Shown piece by piece: positions 1 through 5,793 of a stretch of DNA of 5,917 nucleotides (positions are counted from its first letter, which is position 1; every line of letters starts with the position of its first letter). The stretch is from Acidobacterium sp. GTDB lineage: Bacteria > Acidobacteriota > Terriglobia > Terriglobales > Acidobacteriaceae. The translations under genes were made by a program, and so were the position numbers. The stretch covers positions 1-5,917 of the forward strand of contig PMAM01000212.1 in NCBI GenBank assembly GCA_003152595.1, given 5' to 3'. Under the pieces are notes generated by a model. That model was not told the DNA's origin and made no database searches. It was given only the letters and a program-made list of their open reading frames with translations.

Positions 1-100
1 GGCCGCGCCAGGTTCACCCCACAGCAAGAAGTACATACTCCTGCCGTCCGACCGTCAAACATTTTCAGCCTGCGCCTCAGCCGAAAGTACCGTTCCGTGT
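1..100. repeat. Degenerate ~209-bp tandem repeat, copy A (cut by window edge)
   Basis: Positions 1-31 match the copy starting at 629 almost base for base, and similarity continues through the GTCAAAC...TTTCA...CAGCCGAAAGTA block to about position 90. The start of this copy is 628 bp before copy C, three times the 209-bp spacing between copies B and C. That suggests an old tandem array of four units. On the minus strand the core translates to a peptide containing SCCGVNLAR, also present in the other copies. The copy may extend beyond the left edge. Confidence 0.7.
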
Positions 101-130
101 GCCGTTTTGAAAATGCTTTGCAAAACAGTA

Positions 131-148
131 AGCCGCCTTCAGGCGGCT
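131..148. repeat. Short perfect hairpin, CTTCAG-centred
   Basis: AGCCGCCTTCAGGCGGCT is an 18-bp sequence with 8-bp complementary arms around TC. The same CTTCAG centre with different stems occurs near 5796-5807 and 5835-5846 at the other end of the window, so this looks like a small dispersed intergenic hairpin family. There is no T-run on the plus side, and no adjacent gene is clearly served by it as a terminator. Confidence 0.6.
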
Positions 149-209
149 CCGACTCGCAAACTTGCGAAAGAATTGGTTGCTGGAAAGAGCCACGACTGTC
201 ACCCCTGTG

Positions 210-305
210 CCGCACAACGCCAAAACTAATGCAACCGCGCGCAGGGCACCCGCCAGGATTATCGCCGCAGTTCAAGTTCTTGCCTGAAAAGGCTGGAACT
301 TGAAC
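210..305. repeat. Decayed repeat unit carrying a 10-bp inverted repeat
   Basis: This is where the second unit of the 209-bp array should lie. A piece around 210-257 (CCAAAACTAATGCAACC, then CGCCAGG) resembles the segment before copy C (about 585-640), but the conserved core is gone. In its place is a perfect 10-bp inverted repeat, GTTCAAGTTC (270-279) with GAACTTGAAC (296-305), with an inner GCC/GGC pairing and loop TGAAAA. No T-tract follows on either strand, so a simple intrinsic terminator is unlikely. The hairpin is certain; the assignment to the array is weak. Confidence 0.5.
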
Positions 306-419
306 CGTGCCATCTGAGCCTGCAGAGAAGGGATCTCACGAATAGCAACCATAGAACCGATAGAACAGGGTCTTGCAAAAATAAACCCCGCCCCAAACGA
401 CCGGACCGTCGCAAAGTCA

Positions 420-540
420 TGAAGCGTCAGATTCACTCCACAGCAAGTAGCGGACTCTCTCGCTGTGCGGTCGTCAAACGATTTCATCCTCGACGGCAGC
501 TGATAGTAACCTCTCCTGCCCATTTTGGACCGATCATCGC
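420..540. repeat. Degenerate ~209-bp tandem repeat, copy B
   Basis: The CAGATTCACTCCACAGCAAG segment from about 429 matches copies A and C. It is followed by the shared GTCAAACGATTTCA and a GGCAGC...AGTAAC block. It sits 419 bp after copy A and 209 bp before copy C. Similarity to copy C also extends upstream (about 373-420 against 582-629), so the repeat unit is the whole period and not only the core. On the minus strand the core reads KSFDDRTARESATCCGVNL. Confidence 0.7.
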
Positions 541-628
541 CGTCTTGAACGCGGAGAGCATCCTTCACCGCACTGCGACACCTGAAAAAACCAACGCAAC
601 CCAAATGACGGACGCCGCCCCAAATATT

Positions 629-780
629 GGCCGCGCCAGGTTCACCCCACAGCAAGAAGCAGATACTCCCGCCATCCGATCGTCAAACGATTTCACCCGG
701 CAAGGCAGCCGAAAGTAACACCCCTTCCCGTTTCGGAACCAACATCGTGCAAGAACAGCAGCTTTGAAAGGACCCAGCTT
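629..780. repeat. Degenerate ~209-bp tandem repeat, copy C
   Basis: This is the best-preserved unit. It opens with GGCCGCGCCAGGTTCACCCC, identical to position 1, and continues through GTCAAACGATTTCA and GGCAGCCGAAAGTAAC. Weaker similarity to copy B runs on to about 780. On the minus strand the core reads KSFDDRMAGVSASCCGVNLARP. It ends shortly before the 3' end of the methylmalonyl-CoA mutase gene. Confidence 0.7.
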
Positions 781-788
781 CAACCAAA

Positions 789-807
789 ACCGGTGAATAA
801 ATCCGGT
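789..807 (-). terminator. Possible weak terminator of the mutase gene
   Basis: Arms ACCGG (789-793) and CCGGT (803-807) can pair. Read on the minus strand, the second arm runs directly into TTTT, about 50-70 nt after the mutase stop codon. The stem is only 5 bp, so this is a weak candidate. A second inverted repeat, GCCGAC (812-817) with GTCGGC (840-845), lies between it and the stop codon. Confidence 0.3.
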
Positions 808-858
808 GTCAGCCGACTCGTTTCCGCTGCGCCCGGTTCGTCGGCGGCGACTTGACGA

Positions 859-2454
859 TCACACCACCACCGTCTCCCGGTACTCTCCAAAGACCTCGCG
901 CAGCGTCGACGCGATCTCGCCCACCGTCGCATACCTCTCCACCCCTTCGAGAATTGCCGGCATCAGATTAGCCCCGGAACGCGCATGCTCCCGAATGCGA
1001 TCCAGCGAAGCCTGCCACGCCGCGACATCGCGCCGTGTCCGCAAGGCCCGCACGCGCTCCACCTGTTTCCGCTCCAGCGCCTCATCGATGTGCAGGATTG
1101 GAATCGGCGGATCGTTCTCGACCGTAAACCGGTTCACGCCCACCACCGTCGCCTCGCCCGTATCGACCGCGCGCTGGTATTCGTACGCCGCGTTCTGAAT
1201 CTCCTGCTGCACCCATCCCCGCTCGATTGCGGCCAGCATCCCGCCCAGCTTGTCGATGCGTTCGAAGTAACTCTGGACCGCGGCCTCGATCTGGTTCGTC
1301 AGCGACTCGATGGCATACGAGCCCGCCACAGGGTCGATCGTGTTCGGCACGCCCGATTCGCACGCGATGATCTGCTGCGTGCGCAGCGCGATCCCCGCGG
1401 CCTCCTCCGTCGGCAGCGCCAGCGCCTCGTCGTAGCCGTTCGTATGCAGCGACTGCGTCCCGCCCAGCACGGCGGCAAGCGCCTGCACCGCGGTCCGGAC
1501 AATATTGTTCTCCGGCTGCTGCGCCGTCAGCGTCGACCCCGCCGTCTGCGTGTGGAAGCGCAGCATCCACGAGCGCGGATTCTTCGCGCCAAACTTCTCC
1601 CGCATGATCCCCGCCCAGATGCGCCGTGCCGCCCGAAATTTCGCGATCTCCTCCAGAAAATTGTTATGCGCATTGAAAAAGAACGAGAGCCGCGGCGCGA
1701 ACCGGTCCACATCCAGGCCCCCATCCATCGCCGCCTGCACGTACGTCATGCCGTTCGCCAGCGTAAACGCCACTTCCTGCGCCGCCGTCGATCCTGCCTC
1801 GCGCATGTGATAGCCCGAGATCGAAATCGTATTCCACTCCGGCACGTTCTCGCCCGCCCACGCGAACACGTCCGTCACGATCCGCATCGCATGGCGCACC
1901 GGATAGATATACGTTCCGCGCGCGATGTACTCCTTCAGAATGTCGTTCTGGATCGTCCCCGACAGCTTCCGCACATCGGCGCCCGTCCTCCGCGCGACGG
2001 CCACATACAGTGCCAGCAGAATGCTCGCCGTCGCGTTGATCGTCATCGACGTCGAGATGCGCTCCAGCGGAATTCCGTCGAACAGCCGCTCCATGTCCTC
2101 AATCGAGTCGATCGCAACGCCGACCTTACCCACTTCACCCAGCGCGTACGGCGAGTCCGAGTCGTACCCAATCTGCGTCGGCAGATCGAACGCCACCGAC
2201 AGCCCCGCCGTGCCCTGCTCCAGAAGAAACTTGTACCGCCGGTTGCTCTCCTCCGCATCCCCCATGCCGGCGTACTGCCGCATCGTCCACAGCCGTCCCC
2301 GATACATCGTCGGCTGAGTCCCGCGCGTGTACGGAAACTCCCCCGGAAACCCAATCTCAAACTCCGGCGAAAATTTCGCGAGGTCGTCAGCGGTGTAGAG
2401 CAGTTTCGTGTCGTTGACCATTAGAAAGTCGATCCCTCTGCCCAAACACCCCAT
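859..2454 (-). CDS. Methylmalonyl-CoA mutase, large (catalytic) subunit of the split type
   Basis: Cytoplasmic enzyme that interconverts methylmalonyl-CoA and succinyl-CoA using adenosylcobalamin, in propionate and odd-chain/branched substrate metabolism. The 531 residues cover the substrate-binding barrel: RQYAG (59-63), SVAFDLPTQ (86-94), [21 protein letters not shown] (165-185), [12 protein letters not shown] (210-221), [19 protein letters not shown] (331-349). Tyr61 and Arg179 align with the two residues (Tyr89, Arg207 in Propionibacterium) that bind the substrate carboxylate. Isobutyryl-CoA mutases have Phe and Gln there, so methylmalonyl-CoA is the likely substrate. His216 matches the conserved active-site His. 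The protein ends after the barrel: the C-terminal B12-binding domain of one-chain enzymes is absent and must come from a separate small subunit not seen here. Start: ATG at 2454 has GGGAG 6 nt upstream. An in-frame ATG at 2421 ([10 protein letters not shown]) fits the family's N-terminus but has a poorly spaced site. Confidence 0.95.
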   Translation of the reverse strand: MGCLGRGIDFLMVNDTKLLYTADDLAKFSPEFEIGFPGEFPYTRGTQPTMYRGRLWTMRQYAGMGDAEESNRRYKFLLEQGTAGLSVAFDLPTQIGYDSDSPYALGEVGKVGVAIDSIEDMERLFDGIPLERISTSMTINATASILLALYVAVARRTGADVRKLSGTIQNDILKEYIARGTYIYPVRHAMRIVTDVFAWAGENVPEWNTISISGYHMREAGSTAAQEVAFTLANGMTYVQAAMDGGLDVDRFAPRLSFFFNAHNNFLEEIAKFRAARRIWAGIMREKFGAKNPRSWMLRFHTQTAGSTLTAQQPENNIVRTAVQALAAVLGGTQSLHTNGYDEALALPTEEAAGIALRTQQIIACESGVPNTIDPVAGSYAIESLTNQIEAAVQSYFERIDKLGGMLAAIERGWVQQEIQNAAYEYQRAVDTGEATVVGVNRFTVENDPPIPILHIDEALERKQVERVRALRTRRDVAAWQASLDRIREHARSGANLMPAILEGVERYATVGEIASTLREVFGEYRETVVV

Positions 2455-2462
2455 GCTAGACT
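2454..2462 (+). promoter_or_regulatory. Extended -10-like element before the YcxB-like gene
   Basis: TGCTAGACT has the form TG-N-TAnnnT. It ends 6 nt before the TTG at 2469, so transcription would start at or next to the start codon, giving a leaderless mRNA. The identical 9-mer with identical spacing precedes the gene starting at 3486 on the other strand. No good -35 hexamer is visible. The site overlaps the upstream ATG of the divergent mutase gene. Confidence 0.45.
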
Positions 2463-2468
2463 CCCGCC

Positions 2469-2993
2469 TTGCAGGTGCGCTACAGAATCAGTCTGGAGGA
2501 CTATCGAGAAGCGCATAAGTTGATGTGCCAGCTGGTCCGATCCCCGATGAGAAGAGTGCTGCGCTGGACTGCGATTGCGTTGCTTGTCGCCGCAACTATC
2601 ACTATCTTGCTGTATCAGTTCAGCCGAGTCCCGGGCACTCCTGAAGATCACACCCTTGGATTGAGCCTTCTCCCGGCAGTTGTGGTTTTCGCTCTCCTTG
2701 GTCTGCTGCGCTTCATTTATTCGCGCTCGGTCGATCGTACCTACGCACGCGATCCGAGCCTGCAGCGTGAATCTATAGCCGACTTCGACGATCAGGCGAT
2801 CCAGTTCGATGATTCTTCTGGCGCGACTGCGAAGGCTACCTGGAGCCACTTCAACCGCTACGCAGAGGGTCAGAGGGTCTTTGTGATTGGGACGCCGTCG
2901 CGTGTCTTCAACATTGTTCCTAAATCAGGCATGAGCGCGGACCAACAGAATGCGTTGCGGTCGATACTCGCGCAGCACATTCCTGCGAAGTAG
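2469..2993 (+). CDS. YcxB-like two-helix membrane protein
   Basis: A 174-residue protein of unknown function resembling the YcxB-like family. The N-terminus ([14 protein letters not shown], 3-16) is typical of that family. Two membrane helices follow (about 32-51 and 64-84). The C-terminal cytosolic part contains a conserved-looking W125 and the strand motif [10 protein letters not shown] (146-155), matching the W...F.I.PK pattern of the family. The start is TTG at 2469; GTG at 2475 is an alternative and ATG at 2523 would cut into the domain. There is no Shine-Dalgarno sequence before the TTG, but an extended -10-like element lies 6 nt upstream, so leaderless translation is possible. The gene is divergent from the mutase (14 bp between starts) and convergent with the next gene (4 bp between stops). 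Codon use is more balanced than in glgC. Confidence 0.75.
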   Translation: MQVRYRISLEDYREAHKLMCQLVRSPMRRVLRWTAIALLVAATITILLYQFSRVPGTPEDHTLGLSLLPAVVVFALLGLLRFIYSRSVDRTYARDPSLQRESIADFDDQAIQFDDSSGATAKATWSHFNRYAEGQRVFVIGTPSRVFNIVPKSGMSADQQNALRSILAQHIPAK

Positions 2994-2997
2994 CGCC

Positions 2998-3486
2998 TCA
3001 GCCCCGCCGCTGCTTCCGGCTCGCCCGCCAGAACGAGCTCACCGCGAACCACGCAAACAGCGCCGCAAACCCCAGGTACATCCCCAGATAATGATCCCGC
3101 CACCCGGTCGCCCTGTACAACTGCCAGCACTTCGCCCCGAACCCCAGAGCGAACATCGCGAAGAATAACCCCGTGATCTGTAACCCCAGCAACCCAGTCG
3201 CGTGCGCAAACGGCTTCAACAGCGAAGAGCTGAACCGCCCCGCCCCGCGCGCGAATCTCCGGCTCCCTTCAGCCAGAGCCTCCGAAGCCGGCGCCACCGT
3301 CCGTCCCCGCTCCGAACCCGCCCCAGCCTCCGGCCGACCCGCACCCCCCGAACCCGCCCCACCTCCCGAACCCGAAGCACTCGTCCGTTCCACCGCCGCC
3401 GCCGCCCGCACTGTTCCGTCGCGCAGCTTGCCGGCCGCCACCCTCGTCCCAATCCCCAGCAGTCGGCCTACCCGATTCGGCTCCAT
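2998..3486 (-). CDS. Hypothetical two-helix membrane protein with Gly/Ala-rich N-terminal region
   Basis: I do not recognise this 162-residue protein. It begins MEPNRVGRLLGIGTRVAAGKL, has a low-complexity Gly/Ala/Ser/Glu region (about 28-75), a basic amphipathic stretch (RRFARGAGRF, 76-85), and two predicted membrane helices (about 100-119 and 133-152) separated by WRDHYLG. It ends in a positively charged tail (RASRKQRRG). No signal peptide or catalytic motif is visible. The start ATG at 3486 lacks a Shine-Dalgarno sequence but has TGCTAGACT 6 nt upstream, suggesting a leaderless transcript. The TGA stop lies 4 bp from the stop of the convergent YcxB-like gene, so the 3' ends of the two transcripts probably overlap. 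A long plus-strand frame across this region is proline/arginine-rich and looks like an antisense shadow. Confidence 0.65.
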   Translation of the reverse strand: MEPNRVGRLLGIGTRVAAGKLRDGTVRAAAAVERTSASGSGGGAGSGGAGRPEAGAGSERGRTVAPASEALAEGSRRFARGAGRFSSSLLKPFAHATGLLGLQITGLFFAMFALGFGAKCWQLYRATGWRDHYLGMYLGFAALFAWFAVSSFWRASRKQRRG

Positions 3487-3492
3487 GACGAG

Positions 3493-3501
3493 AGTCTAGC
3501 A
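3493..3501 (-). promoter_or_regulatory. Extended -10-like element before the 2998-3486 gene
   Basis: On the minus strand this reads TGCTAGACT and stops 6 nt before the ATG at 3486. It has the same sequence and spacing as the element at 2454-2462. A start of transcription about 7 nt downstream would fall on the A of the ATG. There is no convincing -35; TTGCTG (3523 to 3518) is a weak candidate at a long 19-nt spacing. Confidence 0.45.
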
Positions 3502-3560
3502 AGCGGCCTGGCTCCCACAGCAACTCGAAGCCACCCCCGCTCCGCCCCGCCCGATTCGCA

Positions 3561-3590
3561 TTGCCCCGTGCGAACATCAAAAGATAAGGT
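3561..3590 (+). promoter_or_regulatory. Possible promoter of the small gene at 3646
   Basis: TTGCCC (3561-3566) and TAAGGT (3585-3590) are separated by 18 bp and give a modest match to a housekeeping promoter in the 159-bp divergent spacer. Transcription would start near 3597, leaving a leader of about 49 nt before the TTG at 3646. Both hexamers are imperfect. Confidence 0.3.
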
Positions 3591-3645
3591 AGGAACATCG
3601 GTGGCCGCAGCCGAACCGCGCCGCCGGGGAAATCGAGGTTCTGAC

Positions 3646-3960
3646 TTGAATCAAAAACTTCGCAAACTGGTTCAGCAGCTCGGCGAGGCCATTCACGAGA
3701 GCGTCTCGGAGTCGCCCCAGATCGCCGGCGTGGTCGCCGACATTCGCCGCCAGGGCTTCGAAGTCATGCTCATGCTTGAAGCCACCATCGGGCTGAACGA
3801 GGCGGAGGAGCAGCCCAGGGGTGCCCTCCAGGCGCCAGGCGCCGATCACGACGAATCCGAAGCCGAAGCCCAGGGTACCTTCACCGCCCAGGACCTCCAC
3901 TTCCTCAAGTCGCTGCGCATCTCCATCGCCGGCGAAGCTCAGGATGCCGAGGGCAGCTGA
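3646..3960 (+). CDS. Small hypothetical protein, alpha-helical and acidic
   Basis: A 104-residue protein beginning (M)NQKLRKLVQQLGEAIHESVSES. The first 50 residues form a conserved-looking helical/sheet module ending QGFEVMLMLEATIGLNE (36-52). An acidic, probably disordered linker (53-78) and a short helix (TAQDLHFLKSLRISI, 80-94) follow. I recall similar short proteins in Acidobacteria but know no function for them. No membrane segment, signal peptide or metal site is seen. TTG at 3646 is chosen because GAGG lies 7 nt upstream and the homology-like region starts there. GTG at 3601 (AGGA 6 nt upstream) would add 15 Arg-rich residues and is the main alternative. The gene is 147 bp upstream of glgC on the same strand, so co-transcription is possible, though glgC has its own leader. 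Confidence 0.65.
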   Translation: MNQKLRKLVQQLGEAIHESVSESPQIAGVVADIRRQGFEVMLMLEATIGLNEAEEQPRGALQAPGADHDESEAEAQGTFTAQDLHFLKSLRISIAGEAQDAEGS

Positions 3961-3971
3961 ACTAAATTCCT

Positions 3972-3989
3972 GCGTCCTTCACCGGACGC
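3972..3989 (+). terminator. Hairpin after the small gene, weak terminator candidate
   Basis: GCGTCC (3972-3977) pairs with GGACGC (3984-3989) around a 6-nt loop, starting 11 nt after the stop codon at 3960. No T-tract follows, so it may be an mRNA-stabilising or Rho-linked hairpin and not a true intrinsic terminator. Confidence 0.3.
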
Positions 3990-4006
3990 GCATCCCAACA
4001 AAGTTG

Positions 4007-4016
4007 TGATATACCT
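4007..4016 (+). promoter_or_regulatory. Possible -10 region of glgC
   Basis: TGATATACCT contains TG-A-TATACC, an extended -10-like pattern, about 90 nt before the glgC start. It is the only AT-rich patch in the 147-bp gap with this form. The last base of the hexamer is not T and no -35 is evident, so this is tentative. Confidence 0.22.
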
Positions 4017-4096
4017 GGCCTTCGCCCACTCCGTCGCATAGATGCCCAAACCTCGGTAAGTCGCCGGAGCGCAGCGAGATTTCAGCCAGCAGCCGT

Positions 4097-4102
4097 GAGA
4101 GG
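4097..4102 (+). promoter_or_regulatory. Ribosome binding site of glgC
   Basis: GAGAGG sits 5 nt before the ATG at 4108 and fixes that start. It contrasts with the two upstream genes that have no Shine-Dalgarno sequence. Confidence 0.7.
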
Positions 4103-4107
4103 CGATC

Positions 4108-5373
4108 ATGCCGATCAAAGATACTCTGGGCGTACTCCTGGCGGGCGGGGCAGGTGAGCGGCTCTTCCCGCTCACCCGCGATCGCGCCAAACCCGCCGTC
4201 CCCTTTGGCGGCCAGTACCGCATCATCGACATCACCCTCTCCAACTGCATCAACTCCGACCTCCGCCGCGTCTACATCCTCACCCAGTACAAGGCCCTCT
4301 CCCTCAACCGCCACATCCGCGAAGGCTGGACCAGCGTCGTCGCCCAGGAGCTCGGCGAGTTCATCGAGATCCTGCCCCCCATGCAGCGCGTCAGCGCCAA
4401 CTGGTACATGGGCACCGCCGACGCCGTCTACCAGAACATCTACTCCATCGGCTCCGAGCAGCCCAGGCACGTCCTCATCCTCTCCGGCGACCACATCTAC
4501 AAGATGAACTACGGCAAGATGCTCCGCCAGCATGTCGACTCCGGCGCCGACGTCACCCTCGCCACCCTGCCCATTGAGCCCGCCGACGTCGCCCGCTTCG
4601 GCATCGTCGAGGTCGCCCGCAACGGCGAGGTCACCGGCTTTCTCGAGAAGCCGAAGAAAACCGACATCCGCTCCCCCTTCAACCCCAGCATGGTCGACGC
4701 CTCCATGGGCGTCTACGTTTTCAATACCGACGTCCTGCTCCCCGCCCTCATTCGCGACGCCGAAGACCCGGAGTCGCAGCACGACTTCGGCCACAACGTC
4801 CTGCCCGCCATCCTCGGCAAGTACAAAATGTTCGCCTACAATTTCGTCGACGAGAACCGCAAGGAAGCCCTCTACTGGCGCGACGTCGGCACGCTCGAGG
4901 CCTACTACGACGCCAACATGGACGTGGCCTCGGTCTCCCCCATCTTCAACCTCTACGACAACAGCTGGCCCATCCGCACCCGCGCCCGCCAGTATCCGCC
5001 CGCCAAGTTCGTCTTCGGCGAGCCCGGCCGCACCGGCATGGCCATCAACTCCATCGTCTCCCAGGGCTGCATCGTCTCCGGCGCCGTCGTCCGCAACAGC
5101 GTCATCTCCCAGGACGTCCGCGTCAACTCCTACTCCGAGGTCGACTCCTCCATCGTCTTCACCCACGTCATCATCGGCCGCCACTGCCGCATCCGCCGCG
5201 CCATCATCGACCGCGACGTCCACCTCCCCGAAGGCACCGTCATCGGCTACGACCAGAACGACGACCGCAAGAACTACTTCGTCACCCCCAGCGGCCTCAC
5301 CGTCGTCACCCGCGACTACTCCCTCTACGAGAACCCCGTCTCCGCCGACTTCCTCCAGGAGCGGCGGGAGTAA
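4108..5373 (+). CDS. glgC: Glucose-1-phosphate adenylyltransferase (ADP-glucose pyrophosphorylase)
   Basis: Cytoplasmic enzyme making ADP-glucose and pyrophosphate from ATP and glucose-1-phosphate, the committed and usually allosterically controlled step of bacterial glycogen synthesis. The 421 residues are full length. The nucleotidyltransferase domain (about 5-280) has LAGGAGERLFPLT (11-23), RAKPAVPFGG (26-35), NWYMGTADAV (98-107), GDHIY with the catalytic Asp at 128, FLEKP with the glucose-1-phosphate-binding Lys at 181, SMGVYVF (199-205) and YWRDVGTLEAY (256-266). The C-terminal left-handed beta-helix (about 310-395) carries hexapeptide-like repeats such as NSIVSQGCIVSGAVV. The residue aligning with Lys39 of E. 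coli GlgC, important for fructose-1,6-bisphosphate activation, is Asp25, so activator preference may differ from the enterobacterial enzyme. Third codon positions are overwhelmingly C. The gene stands alone: no other glycogen gene lies in the window. Confidence 0.97.
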   Translation: MPIKDTLGVLLAGGAGERLFPLTRDRAKPAVPFGGQYRIIDITLSNCINSDLRRVYILTQYKALSLNRHIREGWTSVVAQELGEFIEILPPMQRVSANWYMGTADAVYQNIYSIGSEQPRHVLILSGDHIYKMNYGKMLRQHVDSGADVTLATLPIEPADVARFGIVEVARNGEVTGFLEKPKKTDIRSPFNPSMVDASMGVYVFNTDVLLPALIRDAEDPESQHDFGHNVLPAILGKYKMFAYNFVDENRKEALYWRDVGTLEAYYDANMDVASVSPIFNLYDNSWPIRTRARQYPPAKFVFGEPGRTGMAINSIVSQGCIVSGAVVRNSVISQDVRVNSYSEVDSSIVFTHVIIGRHCRIRRAIIDRDVHLPEGTVIGYDQNDDRKNYFVTPSGLTVVTRDYSLYENPVSADFLQERRE

Positions 5374-5410
5374 CCGAGCCGCTCGCGAGGTGTTTCCAAA
5401 ATATCTTTAC

Positions 5411-5472
5411 TTGTCATCCCGAAGCGAGCGCCGTGGGGCCCCATCGCAGATGGGGTAGGCGAGCGAGGGACC
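5411..5472. repeat. Intergenic hairpin element 1
   Basis: Begins TCATCCCGAAGCGAG (5414-5428), contains a perfect stem CCCCATC (5439-5445) / GATGGGG (5449-5455) around GCA, and ends GAGCGAGGGACC (5461-5472). The end matches GAGCGAAGGACC (5608-5619) of element 2. It resembles the TCATCC-TGAGCGAAG-CGAAGGA class of short intergenic repeats known from many environmental bacteria; the assignment is from memory. Confidence 0.6.
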
Positions 5473-5568
5473 TGCTTTTCATCCTCACCCGCCCGTAAAG
5501 AAACTTCCGAGACACCACGCTAGCGAGGAACCGCACCAGTACACCCGTGTCAAAAAAGTATGGATGGC

Positions 5569-5620
5569 GTCCTGAGCGAACGCCGAGCATCGCTCGGCGA
5601 GTCGAATGAGCGAAGGACCC
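5569..5620. repeat. Intergenic hairpin element 2
   Basis: CCTGAGCGA (5571-5579) is followed by a perfect 8-bp stem CGCCGAGC (5581-5588) / GCTCGGCG (5592-5599) with loop ATC, then AGTCGAA (5600-5606) and GAGCGAAGGACC. Outer bases GTCCT (5569-5573) and AGGAC (5614-5618) are also complementary, giving a nested hairpin. The flanks match element 3 while the stem does not. Confidence 0.65.
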
Positions 5621-5655
5621 ACGTTGAAACCCTGAGGCCAAACCAAACTTCCGTG

Positions 5656-5682
5656 TTGCCGGTATTGTGGATTGCCGGTATT
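5656..5682. repeat. Short direct repeat, period 16
   Basis: TTGCCGGTATT occurs at 5656-5666 and again at 5672-5682. The preceding CCAAACTTCCG (5643-5653) recurs 220 bp later at 5863-5873, again just before a GCCGGT, so the two ends of this region may derive from one duplicated unit. Confidence 0.6.
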
Positions 5683-5758
5683 ACGCCCCACCAATGGCAA
5701 GACACAAACCAAGCCTGCGGCGCCGCACCAGCGACGCGACGGTAGAAACCACAGCCTG

Positions 5759-5792
5759 CCCTGAGCGAGGTCGCATAAGCGACCGAGTCGAA
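5759..5792. repeat. Intergenic hairpin element 3
   Basis: CCCTGAGCGA (5759-5768), perfect stem GGTCGC (5769-5774) / GCGACC (5779-5784) with loop ATAA, then GAGTCGAA (5785-5792). It has the same architecture and flanks as element 2 with an unrelated stem and loop. Confidence 0.65.
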
Positions 5793-5793
5793 C

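Larger units (their letters stand above)
1..858. other. Gene-free repeat region downstream of the mutase gene
   Basis: No reading frame here looks like a real gene. The longest (minus strand, about 272-655 and 565-783) run through the repeat copies, differ between copies, and lack a recognisable domain or a good ribosome binding site. The stretch consists of the 209-bp repeat units and hairpins listed separately. It looks less uniformly GC-rich than the neighbouring genes and shows no codon-position bias. I see no RNA gene. Confidence 0.6.

Noticed and set aside
272..783. Minus-strand small proteins of 127 and 72 codons in the left repeat region
   Set aside because: They follow the repeat units, differ in ends between copies and lack ribosome binding sites or domains. 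Kept only as an observation about the repeat core.
985..2424. Plus-strand frame of 479 codons opposite the mutase gene
   Set aside because: The product is Arg/His/Pro-rich without any domain; the minus-strand frame encodes a clear methylmalonyl-CoA mutase.
3202..3645. N-terminal extension of the small plus-strand gene, making a 252-residue protein
   Set aside because: The extension is Arg/Pro/Ser-rich and antisense to the membrane protein at 2998-3486. Ribosome binding sites and the conserved-looking N-terminus support TTG 3646 (or at most GTG 3601).
3979..5223. Long minus-strand reading frame of 414 codons antisense to glgC
   Set aside because: Its product is low-complexity Asp/Gly/Val/Ala, as expected from reading a gene with nearly all C-ending codons backwards. 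The plus-strand protein is an unmistakable GlgC.
4532..5458. Second plus-strand frame of 308 codons overlapping glgC
   Set aside because: Ser/Thr/Pro/Ala low-complexity product, an out-of-frame reading of glgC.
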